Shown here one piece after another: positions 8,483 to 17,181 of a stretch of 64,000 bases of DNA (the first letter of the stretch is position 1; every line of letters begins with the position of its first letter). Under the pieces are notes generated by a model. It did not search any database. It was not told the DNA's origin and worked only from the letters and a program-made list of their open reading frames with translations. This DNA comes from Methylobacterium persicinum (GTDB lineage: Bacteria; Pseudomonadota; Alphaproteobacteria; Rhizobiales; Beijerinckiaceae). The stretch spans positions 1 to 64,000 of the forward strand of contig NZ_BPQX01000001.1 of the NCBI RefSeq assembly GCF_022179525.1, in the 5' to 3' direction. The translations under genes and the position numbers were made by a program.

Positions 8483-9928
8483 TCATCTTCCGCGGGTATC
8501 GTGGCCCGCCCCGGGCGGAAATGCCAGTTCCCCCGTAACAATCCCTGTCGATCCCTCGCCGGAAACCGGCAGAGCGGAGCGCTCCGCGAGGCGCGAGACG
8601 GTCCGCCGGGCCAGGGCCAGCCCGGCCAGCCCGAAGACCAGGGAGCCGATGCCCATCCCCGCGATGATCCCCTTCGGCCCGAACAGGGCGCTGCCCAGAT
8701 AGGCCGGGGGCACGGTGCCGAGGGTCGCCCGGCCCCAGTTCAACAGGGACGAGCGCAGGGGGAAGCCGAGGTTGTTGAATGCCGCGTTGCCGAGGAACAG
8801 AAGGCCGTTGAAGAACCAGATCGCCCCGCCCACGAGGCAGAAGAATTGGAACAACTCCGCCGCGATCCCCCGCAGGCCGAAGAGCCCCGCCAGCGGCCCG
8901 CGCAGGAGGATCAACAGCACCCAGACGCCGGCGGCGTAGACGAGGGTCGCCTTCACGCAGGATCCCAGGGTCGCCTCCATCCGGTCGAACCGGCCGGCCC
9001 CCCAGTTCTGGGCGAGGATCGGCCCGATCGCCCCGGACAGGGCGAAGAGGCCACCGAAGGCCACGGGCGTCAGCCGGTCGATCACCGCCGCCGCCGCGAT
9101 GGCATCTTGTCCGTAGCCGGCGAAAAGGTGGGTCAGGAAGGCGGCGGCGACGGAGGGGGCGAGGTTGGTGAGCACCGCCGGCCCGGCGATGGCCGCCATG
9201 GCCGGGGCGTCGGCGACGACCTCCGCGGGCCGGGGCATCCGCAGCAGGCCGTGCCGGGCGAGGCTGCGCCAGCCGATGATGACGAAGGTTGCCCGGGCGA
9301 CGCAGACGGTGATCGCCGCGCCCTCGACGCCGAGGCCGGCGCCGAAGATCAGCAGGGGATCGAGGAAAGCGGTGACGATGGCCCCCCCGAGGGTGACCCA
9401 CATGGCCCGCACCGCATCCCCGGTGGCGCGCAGCAGGCCGGTGAACAACATGCCGAGCCCCAACAGCACGTTGGACGGCAGGGTGATGGTCAGGAAGAGG
9501 TCGGCCACGCGCAGGGCCTCGCCCTTGGCGCCGACGAGGCTCAGCAGCCGGCCGGCGAAGGGCAGCATCGCGGCGGCGAGGATGCCCGCGACGAGGACGC
9601 CCAAGGCTATCGCCGAAGCCGCGAGCCGCCGGGCGAGGACCCGGTCCCCGGCCCCGATTGCCCGGGCGACCAGGGCGCCCGCGGCGATCATCAGGCCGAT
9701 ATTCACCGCCGTCGCGAAGAACTGCACCACCGAGGCGAGCCCCACGGCTGCCGTGAGGGCCGGATCGCCGAGGCGCGACACGTAGAGCAGCGACAGCAGG
9801 TCGACGACGAAGATCGCCATCAGCCCGATGGAGCCGGTGCCGCTCATGACGAGCACGTGCCGCATCACCGAGCCGGTGACGAAGCGCCCCGGCCCGGCGA
9901 AGGCCGGCGGGGGCAGGCCGTCAGACAT
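8483..9928 (-). CDS. MATE family multidrug/metabolite exporter
   Basis: 481 residues with about 12 hydrophobic segments in two homologous halves, typical of the Multidrug And Toxic compound Extrusion family; SRLGDPALTAAVGLASVVQF near the N-terminus is characteristic. It should export a cationic drug or metabolite in exchange for H+ or Na+. The ATG at 9928 overlaps the end of the antiporter gene by 8 nt, indicating translational coupling. The substrate cannot be read from sequence. Confidence 0.92.
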   Translation of the reverse strand: MSDGLPPPAFAGPGRFVTGSVMRHVLVMSGTGSIGLMAIFVVDLLSLLYVSRLGDPALTAAVGLASVVQFFATAVNIGLMIAAGALVARAIGAGDRVLARRLAASAIALGVLVAGILAAAMLPFAGRLLSLVGAKGEALRVADLFLTITLPSNVLLGLGMLFTGLLRATGDAVRAMWVTLGGAIVTAFLDPLLIFGAGLGVEGAAITVCVARATFVIIGWRSLARHGLLRMPRPAEVVADAPAMAAIAGPAVLTNLAPSVAAAFLTHLFAGYGQDAIAAAAVIDRLTPVAFGGLFALSGAIGPILAQNWGAGRFDRMEATLGSCVKATLVYAAGVWVLLILLRGPLAGLFGLRGIAAELFQFFCLVGGAIWFFNGLLFLGNAAFNNLGFPLRSSLLNWGRATLGTVPPAYLGSALFGPKGIIAGMGIGSLVFGLAGLALARRTVSRLAERSALPVSGEGSTGIVTGELAFPPGAGHDTRGR

Positions 9929-11906
9929 CGCGGGCGGTTCCTTCGGCTTCCAGTTCGGCGTCGTCCTCCACCCCGGCCTCCGCCTCGCCGTTATCGGCAG
10001 GGCGGGGAACCGGCTTGGCGAGGAGTCGTTCCGCCGCCTCCGTCCGGTCCTGGCCGAGGAGGTCGCGGGTCTGCGCGTTGAGGGCACGGGCCGGGCGCAC
10101 CGGTTCGGTGAGCGGCTCGGGACGCACCTCCGCAGAATCCGAGCCGCCGAGCCACGTCGCCCCGTCCGGGAGGGCGCCGGCCTGCTGGAGCACGAGGCGG
10201 GCGATGTCGCGCTTGCGCACGTCCTCTGCCCGGGCGGCGGCGGCCTCGGCGGAGAGGCCGAGCCCTTCGAGGGCTGCCCGGCCGAAGGCCAGGGCGGATT
10301 CGGATGTCTCGCGGATCTGATAGTCCACGTCGCGGTTCATCAGTTCGACGGCGTGCAGCCGGTCGTAGGCGCGCACGAAGGTCCGCACGGAGACGAACTC
10401 TTCGTGGACGATATCCACGATCTTGAGGGCGGCGTCCCGGTCGTCCACGCAGATGCAGACGAGTTCCGCCTTGCCGATGCCGGCGGCGCGCAGGACATCG
10501 AGGCGCGTGCCGTCGCCGTAATAGATGCGGAAGCCGAAGCGGGTCGCCGCGCGCAGCTGCGCCACGTCCTTGTCGATGACGGTGACGGGCACGCCTTCGG
10601 CCAGGAGCACCTGGGTGAGGATCTGTCCGAACCGGCCGAAGCCGATCACCAGCACCCGCGCGTCGGCGGCGCCCTCGGCGAGTTCGGCGGGGGATTCGGC
10701 GGCGGCCTCGTGCGCCTCCCGCGAGAGCCGGGCATCGACCAGCCGGTCGAGGCCCTTGGCCATGATCGGGCCGATCAGCATCGTGAGGGCCGCCAGCGCC
10801 ACGGCGAAGCGGGTGGCCGTGGGGCCGGTCAGGCCGAGATCGGCCGCCTGGGGCAGGAGCACGAAGGCGAATTCCCCGGCCGGCGCCAGCACCGCCGCCC
10901 CCCGCAGGGCGCTGACGGTGTCCGAGCCGAACAGGCGGAACAGACCCGCGACCAAGGCCACCTTCACGAGGATCGCCGCGAAGGTCGCCCCGAACAGGAG
11001 CGGCCAGACGGCCTTCACGAGGCTGCCGTCGATGGACATGCCCACGCTCATGAAGAACAGGCCGAGCAGCATGCCGCGGAACGGCTCGATGTCGGCCTCC
11101 AACTGGTGGCGGAAGTTCGACTCGGCCAGGAGGATGCCGGCGAGGAAGGCGCCCATGGCCATGGACAGGCCGACCTTCTCCATCAGCATCGCGGTGCCGA
11201 GCACCACGAGGAGGGCGGCGGCGGTCATCACCTCCCGGGCGCCGCTGGCGGCCAGCAGGCGGAAGAATGGATTCAGGCCGTATCGCCCCACCAGCACGGC
11301 GGCGGCGATGGCGGCGAGCACCCGCCCGGTGGAGGCCGCGGCCTCGCCGAGCCACGGGCCGCCGGTCCCGTGCCCCGCCGAGGCGGCGAGCGGCATCAGG
11401 GCGAGGATGCCCACCACGCTGAGATCCTGGAACAGGAGCACCGCGAAGGCCCGCGAGCCATAGGGGCTGCCGAGGTCTCCGCGCTCTTCCAGGAGTTGCA
11501 GGGCGACCGCCGTGGCCGAGAGGGCGAGGGCGATGCCCACCACCGCCGCCGCCCCCATGGGCTGCCCGGCCAGGACGCCCGCCCCCCCAAGGACCAGCGA
11601 ACACAGCACGAGCTGCGCGGCGCCGAGGCCGAAGATGTCCCTGCGCATCGAGACGAGCTGGGAGAGATGCAATTCGAGACCGACGATGAACAGCAGCAGC
11701 ACCACGCCGATCTCGGCGACGCTCGCCGCGGTTCCCGGCTCGGCGATGAGCGACAGGCCCGACGGTCCGATCAGCACACCCGCCACGAGGTAGCCGAGCA
11801 CGGCGCTCTGCCCGAGCCACCGGAACACCGGCACGCCGACGACGGCCGCGGCCAGGAAGGTTAGGACCGGGGGCAGAAAGCTCGCGTGTTCGCCGGGGCT
11901 CGCCAT
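9921..11906 (-). CDS. Kef-type cation:proton antiporter with TrkA-N domain
   Basis: 661 residues. The N-terminal 385 residues hold about 12-13 membrane segments of the CPA2 fold, including SATAVALQLLEERG and GAFLAGILLAESNFRHQLEADIEPFRG. A cytosolic RCK/TrkA-N nucleotide-binding domain starts near residue 427 with VIGFGRFGQ (GxGxxG) and ends the Rossmann unit with YYGDGTR. The last 130 residues are acidic and disordered. It resembles KefB/KefC potassium efflux systems, which protect against electrophiles by acidifying the cytoplasm. A KefF/KefG-like subunit is not adjacent. It is the first gene of a minus-strand pair with the MATE exporter, overlapping by 8 nt. Confidence 0.94.
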   Translation of the reverse strand: MASPGEHASFLPPVLTFLAAAVVGVPVFRWLGQSAVLGYLVAGVLIGPSGLSLIAEPGTAASVAEIGVVLLLFIVGLELHLSQLVSMRRDIFGLGAAQLVLCSLVLGGAGVLAGQPMGAAAVVGIALALSATAVALQLLEERGDLGSPYGSRAFAVLLFQDLSVVGILALMPLAASAGHGTGGPWLGEAAASTGRVLAAIAAAVLVGRYGLNPFFRLLAASGAREVMTAAALLVVLGTAMLMEKVGLSMAMGAFLAGILLAESNFRHQLEADIEPFRGMLLGLFFMSVGMSIDGSLVKAVWPLLFGATFAAILVKVALVAGLFRLFGSDTVSALRGAAVLAPAGEFAFVLLPQAADLGLTGPTATRFAVALAALTMLIGPIMAKGLDRLVDARLSREAHEAAAESPAELAEGAADARVLVIGFGRFGQILTQVLLAEGVPVTVIDKDVAQLRAATRFGFRIYYGDGTRLDVLRAAGIGKAELVCICVDDRDAALKIVDIVHEEFVSVRTFVRAYDRLHAVELMNRDVDYQIRETSESALAFGRAALEGLGLSAEAAAARAEDVRKRDIARLVLQQAGALPDGATWLGGSDSAEVRPEPLTEPVRPARALNAQTRDLLGQDRTEAAERLLAKPVPRPADNGEAEAGVEDDAELEAEGTARDV

Positions 11907-12023
11907 GCCGTTCCGCTCGGGCCTTCTCCGCGATGGGAGTTCCGCTTAACCCGTCGCCGCCGCCGATGCGAGCGTGGCCGCGTGCCAAGCGGCACGCGGG
12001 GGATTTGATGCCCTGCGCGCATT

Positions 12024-12219
12024 CCCCTCTCCCCGCTTGCGGGGAGAGGCCCACGGACACCTCGTCGTGTCCGTGGGAAGCGAGAGGCGAAGCCGGAGCG
12101 GAGGTGAGGGGGCTTCCCGGAGGAGTCTCGCCCTGTGAGCCCCCCTCACCCCCGGCTGCCGCCTCGCTCCGGCGACGACAAGGTCGCCGAAGCCCTCTCC
12201 CCGCGGGCGGGGAGAGGGG
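12024..12219. repeat. dispersed mosaic palindromic repeat, copy A1
   Basis: About 195 bp bounded by terminal hairpins CCCCTCTCCCCGC/GCGGGGAGAGG. An internal hairpin CCACGGACAC/GTGTCCGTGG follows the left end, then a GGTGAGGGGG...CCCCCTCACC pairing, and a CGACGACAAGGTCG unit lies near the right end. It occupies most of the gap between the antiporter gene (start 11906) and the acetyltransferase gene (stop 12229), so it may also act as a terminator for the latter. The same modules recur at 26630-26815, 30022-30218 and 62187-62382. Confidence 0.85.
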
Positions 12220-12228
12220 CTCTGTGGC

Positions 12229-12822
12229 CTACAAGCCCACCGGCTCGGGAGGCACCGCCCGCGGCTGCGGCTGGTCGGCCGAGCCGGTGCCCAGCGCACA
12301 TTGCACCATCACGCTGTCGGTCCAGCGGCCGTATTTGTAGCCGACCGAGGGCAGGAACCCGACCCGGCGGAAGCCGCAAGTCTCGTGCAGGCGTAGCGAC
12401 GCCTCGTTGGCCGCATCGATGTAGCCGATCATCTGCCGGTAGCCCCCCGCCGCGCAGGCCTCGATCAACGCCGGCAGGAGGCGCCGGCCGATGCCCGCGT
12501 GCAGGTGGCCGTGATGCACGTAGATCGAGTGCTTCAGCGTGTAGCGGTAGGCGGGGCGCTTGCGGAACGGCACGGCATAGGCATAGCCCGCCACCTCCCC
12601 GTTCCGCTCCGCCACGAGGTGCGGCAGGCGCTTCTTGCGCATGGTCTTGCGGCGGCGCTTCAGGTCGTCGGGGAGGAGGCGCTCCTCCTCGAAATCCCCG
12701 GTGTCGCCGACGCCCTTGGCGATGTGGTGCTCGTAGATCGCGATCATCGCCGCCACGTCCGCGTCGGAGGACGGGCGGATCACGATCTCCGGCCAGGATT
12801 CGGGGCTACCGTCCGGCGCCAT
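12229..12822 (-). CDS. GNAT family N-acetyltransferase (phosphinothricin acetyltransferase-like)
   Basis: 197 residues with the GNAT order: IRPSSDADVAAMIAIY at the start, the VAGYAYAVPFRKRPAYRYTLKHSIYVHHGHLHAGIGRRLL core with a BHxGxGxG-type acetyl-CoA loop, and the LHETCGFRRVGFLPSVGYKYGRW tail typical of Pat/Bar/YncA proteins. It transfers acetyl from acetyl-CoA to a small amine. Its ATG overlaps the decarboxylase stop by one base (TGATG), so the two proteins are made together. That suggests the decarboxylation product or a related polyamine as substrate, which is inference only. Confidence 0.9.
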   Translation of the reverse strand: MAPDGSPESWPEIVIRPSSDADVAAMIAIYEHHIAKGVGDTGDFEEERLLPDDLKRRRKTMRKKRLPHLVAERNGEVAGYAYAVPFRKRPAYRYTLKHSIYVHHGHLHAGIGRRLLPALIEACAAGGYRQMIGYIDAANEASLRLHETCGFRRVGFLPSVGYKYGRWTDSVMVQCALGTGSADQPQPRAVPPEPVGL

Positions 12823-15164
12823 CAGGCCCCCTCTCGCAGGACGTAGGTGTGGAAGCGGATGCGCCCGTCCGGCTCGACCTCCCGGTAGACGCCCTGGATC
12901 TCGGCCTCGAAGCCGGGGAACAGGTTTGCTGAGGCCTCGAACATCTTGAAGTAGTCAAGCATGGGCTTCGCCCGCTCGTCCAGGCGTTCGCCCGGCAGCA
13001 CGGTGCCGATGCCCGGCGGGTAGACGAGCATCAGCGTCGTGGCGATCCGCCCCTCGGCCTCGGCGATCGGCACGTAATCGACCTTGTTGCGGGTCAGCAT
13101 CTGCGCGGCCTGCTTCGGCGGCATCACCATCTCCGGCAGGTGCTCCGGCATGAACTGCTTGCGCTGGAGGGCCGAGGTGCCGTGCTCCCGGTGGAAGGCG
13201 TGGAAGTCGGCGCAGAGGTCGCGCAGGCGCACGCCCCGGTAGCGGTTGGGCCGGCGCTTCACGAATTCCGGCATGGCCTCCTCCAGCAGGACGTTGTCGT
13301 CGTGCAGGCGCTTGAAGGCGACGAGCCCCGAAATCAGCGTGCCGGCCTTGGACGATTCGACGCCCGGGGTCAGCAGGAAGAGCAGGGAGTTCAGGTCGTT
13401 CTTCTCCGCGACGATCCGGTTCTCACGCAGGTATTGCGCCACGATCGGGGCCGGAACGCCGTGCTCGGCATAGGCGCCGGTCTTCCGGTCAAAGCCGGGG
13501 GTCAGCACCGTCAGCTTGTTCGGGTCGGTGATGGCGTAGCCGGGCGCGACATGGGTGAAGCCGTGCCACGACGCGCCGGGCGCCAGCTCCCAGAAGCGGG
13601 CATCGGAGGCAAGCTGGTCGGTGGGCACGCTCTCCCAGGTCTGCTCCCCGTCCGGGCCGTTCACCCGGTCGGGCACGAAGGGGTCGAAGAACCAGCGCCG
13701 GGCGGGGTCGGCCTCGTGCTCCTCGAACTCCCGGCGGATGGCGCGGACCTTCTTGCGCCACTCGATGCCGAGCCGGATCGTGTCGTCCCAAAGGATCATC
13801 CCTGAGCGGCCCTTCATCATCTGCGCGCCGACATCGAGCGAGGCGAACAGGGGATAGAACGGCGAGGTCGAGGCGTGGACGAGGAAGCTCTCGTTCAGGC
13901 GCTTGTGCTCCACCCGGCGGGTCTGGCCGCGGATGTGGCTGTCCTTGGTGTGGATCTGCGACGCCTGGCTGAAGCTCGCGAGCTGCTTGTGGGTCGATTG
14001 CGTGGCGACGATGCCGGGCGAGGTCTCGTCGAGCCCGGTCAGCCCCATGGCGTAGCGGCCCTGGAACAGCGGGTGGAACTTCATGAAGCCGGCCCAGGCC
14101 TCGTCGAACAGGATGTAGTCGCAGAGGTGGCCGATCTTCTGCACGATCATCCGCGCGTCGTAGATCGTGCCGTCGTAGGTGCATTGCTCGATCACCGCGA
14201 CGCGGAACGGGCGCTCCCGGCGCCACGCCTCCCGGTCGGTCACCAGGGGGTTTCTTCTGATTTTTTCCCGAATCCGCCCTTCGTCCAGGGCCTCGTGGCA
14301 GATCGGGCCGATGAGCCCGAAGGCGTTGCGGTCGGTCTCCAAAAAGATCGGGATGCCGCCGCCGAGGAACAGGGCGCCGTGGTGGGCGGCCTTGTGGTTG
14401 TTGCGGTCGAACAGGACGAGGTCGTCCTCCGCCACCAGGGAGGAGAGCACGATCTTGTTGGAGGCCGAGGTGCCGTTGAGGACGAAGTAGGTCTTCTCCG
14501 CGCCGAAGATCGCGGCGGCCTCCTTCTGGGCCTTCAGGGCCGGGCCCTCGTGGGTCAGCAGGTCGCCGAGGTCGAGAACCGAGTTGTCGAGGTCGTCGCG
14601 GAAGATGGCCTCGCCCAGGTGCTCGACGAAGATCCGGCCGATCGGCGAGCGATTATAAAAGATGCCGCCGTTGTGGCCGGGGCAGGTCCAGAGCTGGTTG
14701 CCCTTCTCGGCGTAGTCGACCAGCGCGCCGAAGAACGGGGTCTTCAGGGTTTCGGCATACTGCGTCACCCGGCTGACGAGGCCCCGGGCGATGAATTCCG
14801 GCGTCTCCTCCGCCAGGAAGATGTAGCCGTCGATGAAGTCGAGCAGCTCGACGGGGATGTCCTCCAGCCGCTTGCGGCGGACCATGATGACGATGGGCAT
14901 CTCCAGGCCGCGGCGGCGCATCATGTCGATGAGGGCGGCGGCCTTGCCGTCGAGTCCGCGCTTGCCCCAATCGACCACGAGGCAGCCCACCGCCGCGTCG
15001 GTCTGCACGGCGATGGCCGCGTCCTCGACGCGCCTCGCCCGCACCACCTCGAAGCCCCGCTGCTCGACCGCCGAGACGATCTGGTTGACCCGGGCGCCCT
15101 CAAGGTCGTCGGGGTCGAAGGCCGGGGTGCACATCAGCACGGTAAAGCGGCGGTGGAAGTCCAT
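12822..15164 (-). CDS. Orn/Lys/Arg decarboxylase, PLP-dependent (fold III large type)
   Basis: 780 residues from the ATG at 15164; an upstream in-frame extension to 15464 lacks homology. The N-terminal wing (1-130) is response-regulator-like with VVDWGKRG. The PLP domain carries the THEG and NGTSASNK motifs and FDEAWAGF, and the PLP lysine is K393 in QSTHKQ. The C-terminal domain includes LLFLLTPGVESSK and YPPGIGTVLPGE. It decarboxylates lysine, arginine or ornithine to cadaverine, agmatine or putrescine. Exact specificity cannot be assigned. Such enzymes serve acid resistance or polyamine synthesis. It is coupled to the downstream GNAT gene by TGATG. Confidence 0.94.
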   Translation of the reverse strand: MDFHRRFTVLMCTPAFDPDDLEGARVNQIVSAVEQRGFEVVRARRVEDAAIAVQTDAAVGCLVVDWGKRGLDGKAAALIDMMRRRGLEMPIVIMVRRKRLEDIPVELLDFIDGYIFLAEETPEFIARGLVSRVTQYAETLKTPFFGALVDYAEKGNQLWTCPGHNGGIFYNRSPIGRIFVEHLGEAIFRDDLDNSVLDLGDLLTHEGPALKAQKEAAAIFGAEKTYFVLNGTSASNKIVLSSLVAEDDLVLFDRNNHKAAHHGALFLGGGIPIFLETDRNAFGLIGPICHEALDEGRIREKIRRNPLVTDREAWRRERPFRVAVIEQCTYDGTIYDARMIVQKIGHLCDYILFDEAWAGFMKFHPLFQGRYAMGLTGLDETSPGIVATQSTHKQLASFSQASQIHTKDSHIRGQTRRVEHKRLNESFLVHASTSPFYPLFASLDVGAQMMKGRSGMILWDDTIRLGIEWRKKVRAIRREFEEHEADPARRWFFDPFVPDRVNGPDGEQTWESVPTDQLASDARFWELAPGASWHGFTHVAPGYAITDPNKLTVLTPGFDRKTGAYAEHGVPAPIVAQYLRENRIVAEKNDLNSLLFLLTPGVESSKAGTLISGLVAFKRLHDDNVLLEEAMPEFVKRRPNRYRGVRLRDLCADFHAFHREHGTSALQRKQFMPEHLPEMVMPPKQAAQMLTRNKVDYVPIAEAEGRIATTLMLVYPPGIGTVLPGERLDERAKPMLDYFKMFEASANLFPGFEAEIQGVYREVEPDGRIRFHTYVLREGA

Positions 15165-15265
15165 GCCCGGGAGCCCCTGATCGACGGTTCGTCCCGTGCC
15201 TTGTCGGACGGTCTGTGACCGTTCGATGACGGAACCCCGGCCAGAGGCGGGCGAAGCCGGCCCTT

Positions 15266-16816
15266 TCAGATCGGCAAGCGCATCCGGGGCCGGCGGGAGC
15301 CGTCGATGAATTCCAGGCCCCCGGCTGCGCTGTACATGTGGAGCCGCGAGCCGGGCCATGCGGCGCCCGCCGCGAGCCGGGTTTCGACGCGCTGGGCGAA
15401 GCCGCCGAGGTCGAGGCGCAGGATCGTGGCGAGGCCCAGCGCCGACCCGTAGCCGCCGCGGCAATCCTGCACCGGGCGGATCAGCGCCCCGTCGCGCAGG
15501 ACGATGGGGCCGGCCGGGCGGGCGGAGGCCACATCGATGAGCACGGGGTTGCCGGGATGGGGCGCCCAGGGGCCGCGGAAATCATCGGCATGCCAGAGGT
15601 GCAGGGTGTCGGAATAGGACCCGCCCCCCTCCCGGACGGTGGCGAAGAGCCACCAGCGCCCCCCGTGGCGCAGCAGGGTGGCGTCGCTCGCCACCACGCC
15701 GGCCACGAGGACCGCCTCGTGGACCCAGCCGCCGGGAAACCGGGTCGCCCGGTAGAGATCGATCGTGGCCGAGCGGCTCGATTCGGGGATCATCCAGACT
15801 TCCCCGCCCGCCTCGAAGACGAAGGGATAGGACAGGTGCGTATCGAGCTCCAGGACCGGCTCGGGCCGTCCCACCGGGCCCCGGGGCCCGAAACGCACGG
15901 CCGAGATCACGCCCTTGGCGCGGCGGTAGTCGAACTCCTCCACGAACAGGGTCACCGCCCCGTTCCGCTGGATCGCGACGGGATCGGCGTAGAACCGGCG
16001 CCCGTCATCGGGCAGGTCGGTCCAGCCCTCCGGCGGGTGGCGGCGCAGGTCGATGAGGTCCGGCCCGGCGATCCGCCGCCAACCGACCCGCCACCGCTCG
16101 CCGTGGAAGCACAGGCCGTAGAGCCGCCGGGCGATCCGCCGGGCGAGGGTCTCCGCCGCCCGGCGGCGGGCGGTCCATCCGCCGATATCGAAGGCGCGGG
16201 CCGCCGGCAGCGGACCGAGGGCGCCTTCGGCCAACCCGGGAGAGGCCGCCCCGGACAGGGCGGCCTCGATGAGGGTGATGGTGCGGGCGAGGTAATCCTC
16301 GAAGGCCACGAGCATCACCGTCTGTGATTCGGCGCCCAGGCGCCCGGCGGCCACCGCCGCCCCCTCCCCGTCGCGGAGAACCGCCAACGGGACGCGGCCG
16401 GAAAACAGGCAGGCGAGGAGGCCGGCCTCCCCGGGGATCCCATCGACATCGAGCCGCCACGTCGGCGTCCGAGGGTCGGCCTCGCCGCCGCTCAGGTCGA
16501 GGACGAGGTCGGGGGCGTCCGCCGCCCCGTCCAGATAGGGAGACAGGGCGATGGGGGCGGCCGGCGTGGCCAGGCCCGGGCGGGGAAGGCCGTGGATCGT
16601 CGCCTCGAGCCGGAACAGCAGTTCGGCATTCGGGGGAAGCGACCCGGCCGCACCCTCCACGGTCTCCACCCGGAGTCGGCAGTCCGCACGCTGGCTCAGG
16701 CGCTCCAGCAGGCGCAGGTGCCACCCGCGCAGGGCGCTACGGTCGAGCCGGACGAGCAAATTCCGTGCGGCATGCAAGACGGCGACCGAGCCGTGCACGG
16801 CATCCTGGCTTTCCAC
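15266..16816 (-). CDS. GINT1-N/GH43-like propeller protein, possible sugar-modifying enzyme
   Basis: About 516 residues if the GTG at 16816 is used; the frame opens at a TTG at 16936 and no ATG exists nearby, so the start is uncertain. Residues roughly 250 to the end show the pattern of the bacterial domain also found at the N-terminus of plant glucosamine inositolphosphorylceramide transferases and in formyltransferase-linked proteins: a WRVGW motif, FYADPVA, LFVEEFDY, LSYPFVF, the MIPESS strand and GRWWLFAT. This is a five-bladed propeller. The N-terminal part (LLVRLDRSALRGWHLRLLERL) resembles the nucleotide-binding start of formyltransferase-like proteins but is diverged. It is likely involved in surface glycan or glycolipid modification; the substrate is unknown. 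There are no glycan genes nearby. Confidence 0.72.
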   Translation of the reverse strand: MESQDAVHGSVAVLHAARNLLVRLDRSALRGWHLRLLERLSQRADCRLRVETVEGAAGSLPPNAELLFRLEATIHGLPRPGLATPAAPIALSPYLDGAADAPDLVLDLSGGEADPRTPTWRLDVDGIPGEAGLLACLFSGRVPLAVLRDGEGAAVAAGRLGAESQTVMLVAFEDYLARTITLIEAALSGAASPGLAEGALGPLPAARAFDIGGWTARRRAAETLARRIARRLYGLCFHGERWRVGWRRIAGPDLIDLRRHPPEGWTDLPDDGRRFYADPVAIQRNGAVTLFVEEFDYRRAKGVISAVRFGPRGPVGRPEPVLELDTHLSYPFVFEAGGEVWMIPESSRSATIDLYRATRFPGGWVHEAVLVAGVVASDATLLRHGGRWWLFATVREGGGSYSDTLHLWHADDFRGPWAPHPGNPVLIDVASARPAGPIVLRDGALIRPVQDCRGGYGSALGLATILRLDLGGFAQRVETRLAAGAAWPGSRLHMYSAAGGLEFIDGSRRPRMRLPI

Positions 16817-17181
16817 CGTCACGGCAGTTTTCGAATGATGTGGCGGGTGGGCGGAGCGTCCATTCGCCGGGACGGAGCGTTCCGGGGCAACCCCGTACGC
16901 CTTTTCGCTGTCATCGCAACGGGTCCCGGCCGCCAAGACTTGCGCTCGCCAAGACCTTTTGCGGCCGCAATGGTCCTGTCAGATCGCATCATCGTGAATT
17001 CCCGGGGCGGGGTCTACCCTTCGTCCAGCGATCATGCACGGGTTGATTGACGGGAAAGCGGGGATATTGGCCGGCCCCGGCGCGGCAAACTGGCTACAGA
17101 TTGCATCCGTGGCCTCGTTCCTGCCCGGTTCCGGGGCGATGACCGTTGACAGGATAGCCCCGCCCTCGCCACATCCCCCTC

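Noticed and set aside
9828-11864. 678-codon plus-strand frame
   Set aside because: It is antisense to the Kef-type antiporter and has low-complexity Gly/Glu/His/Arg composition without any domain.
12024-12219. CRISPR-like array
   Set aside because: The hairpins are not regularly spaced direct repeats with unique spacers, and no cas genes are present; they are palindromic dispersed elements.
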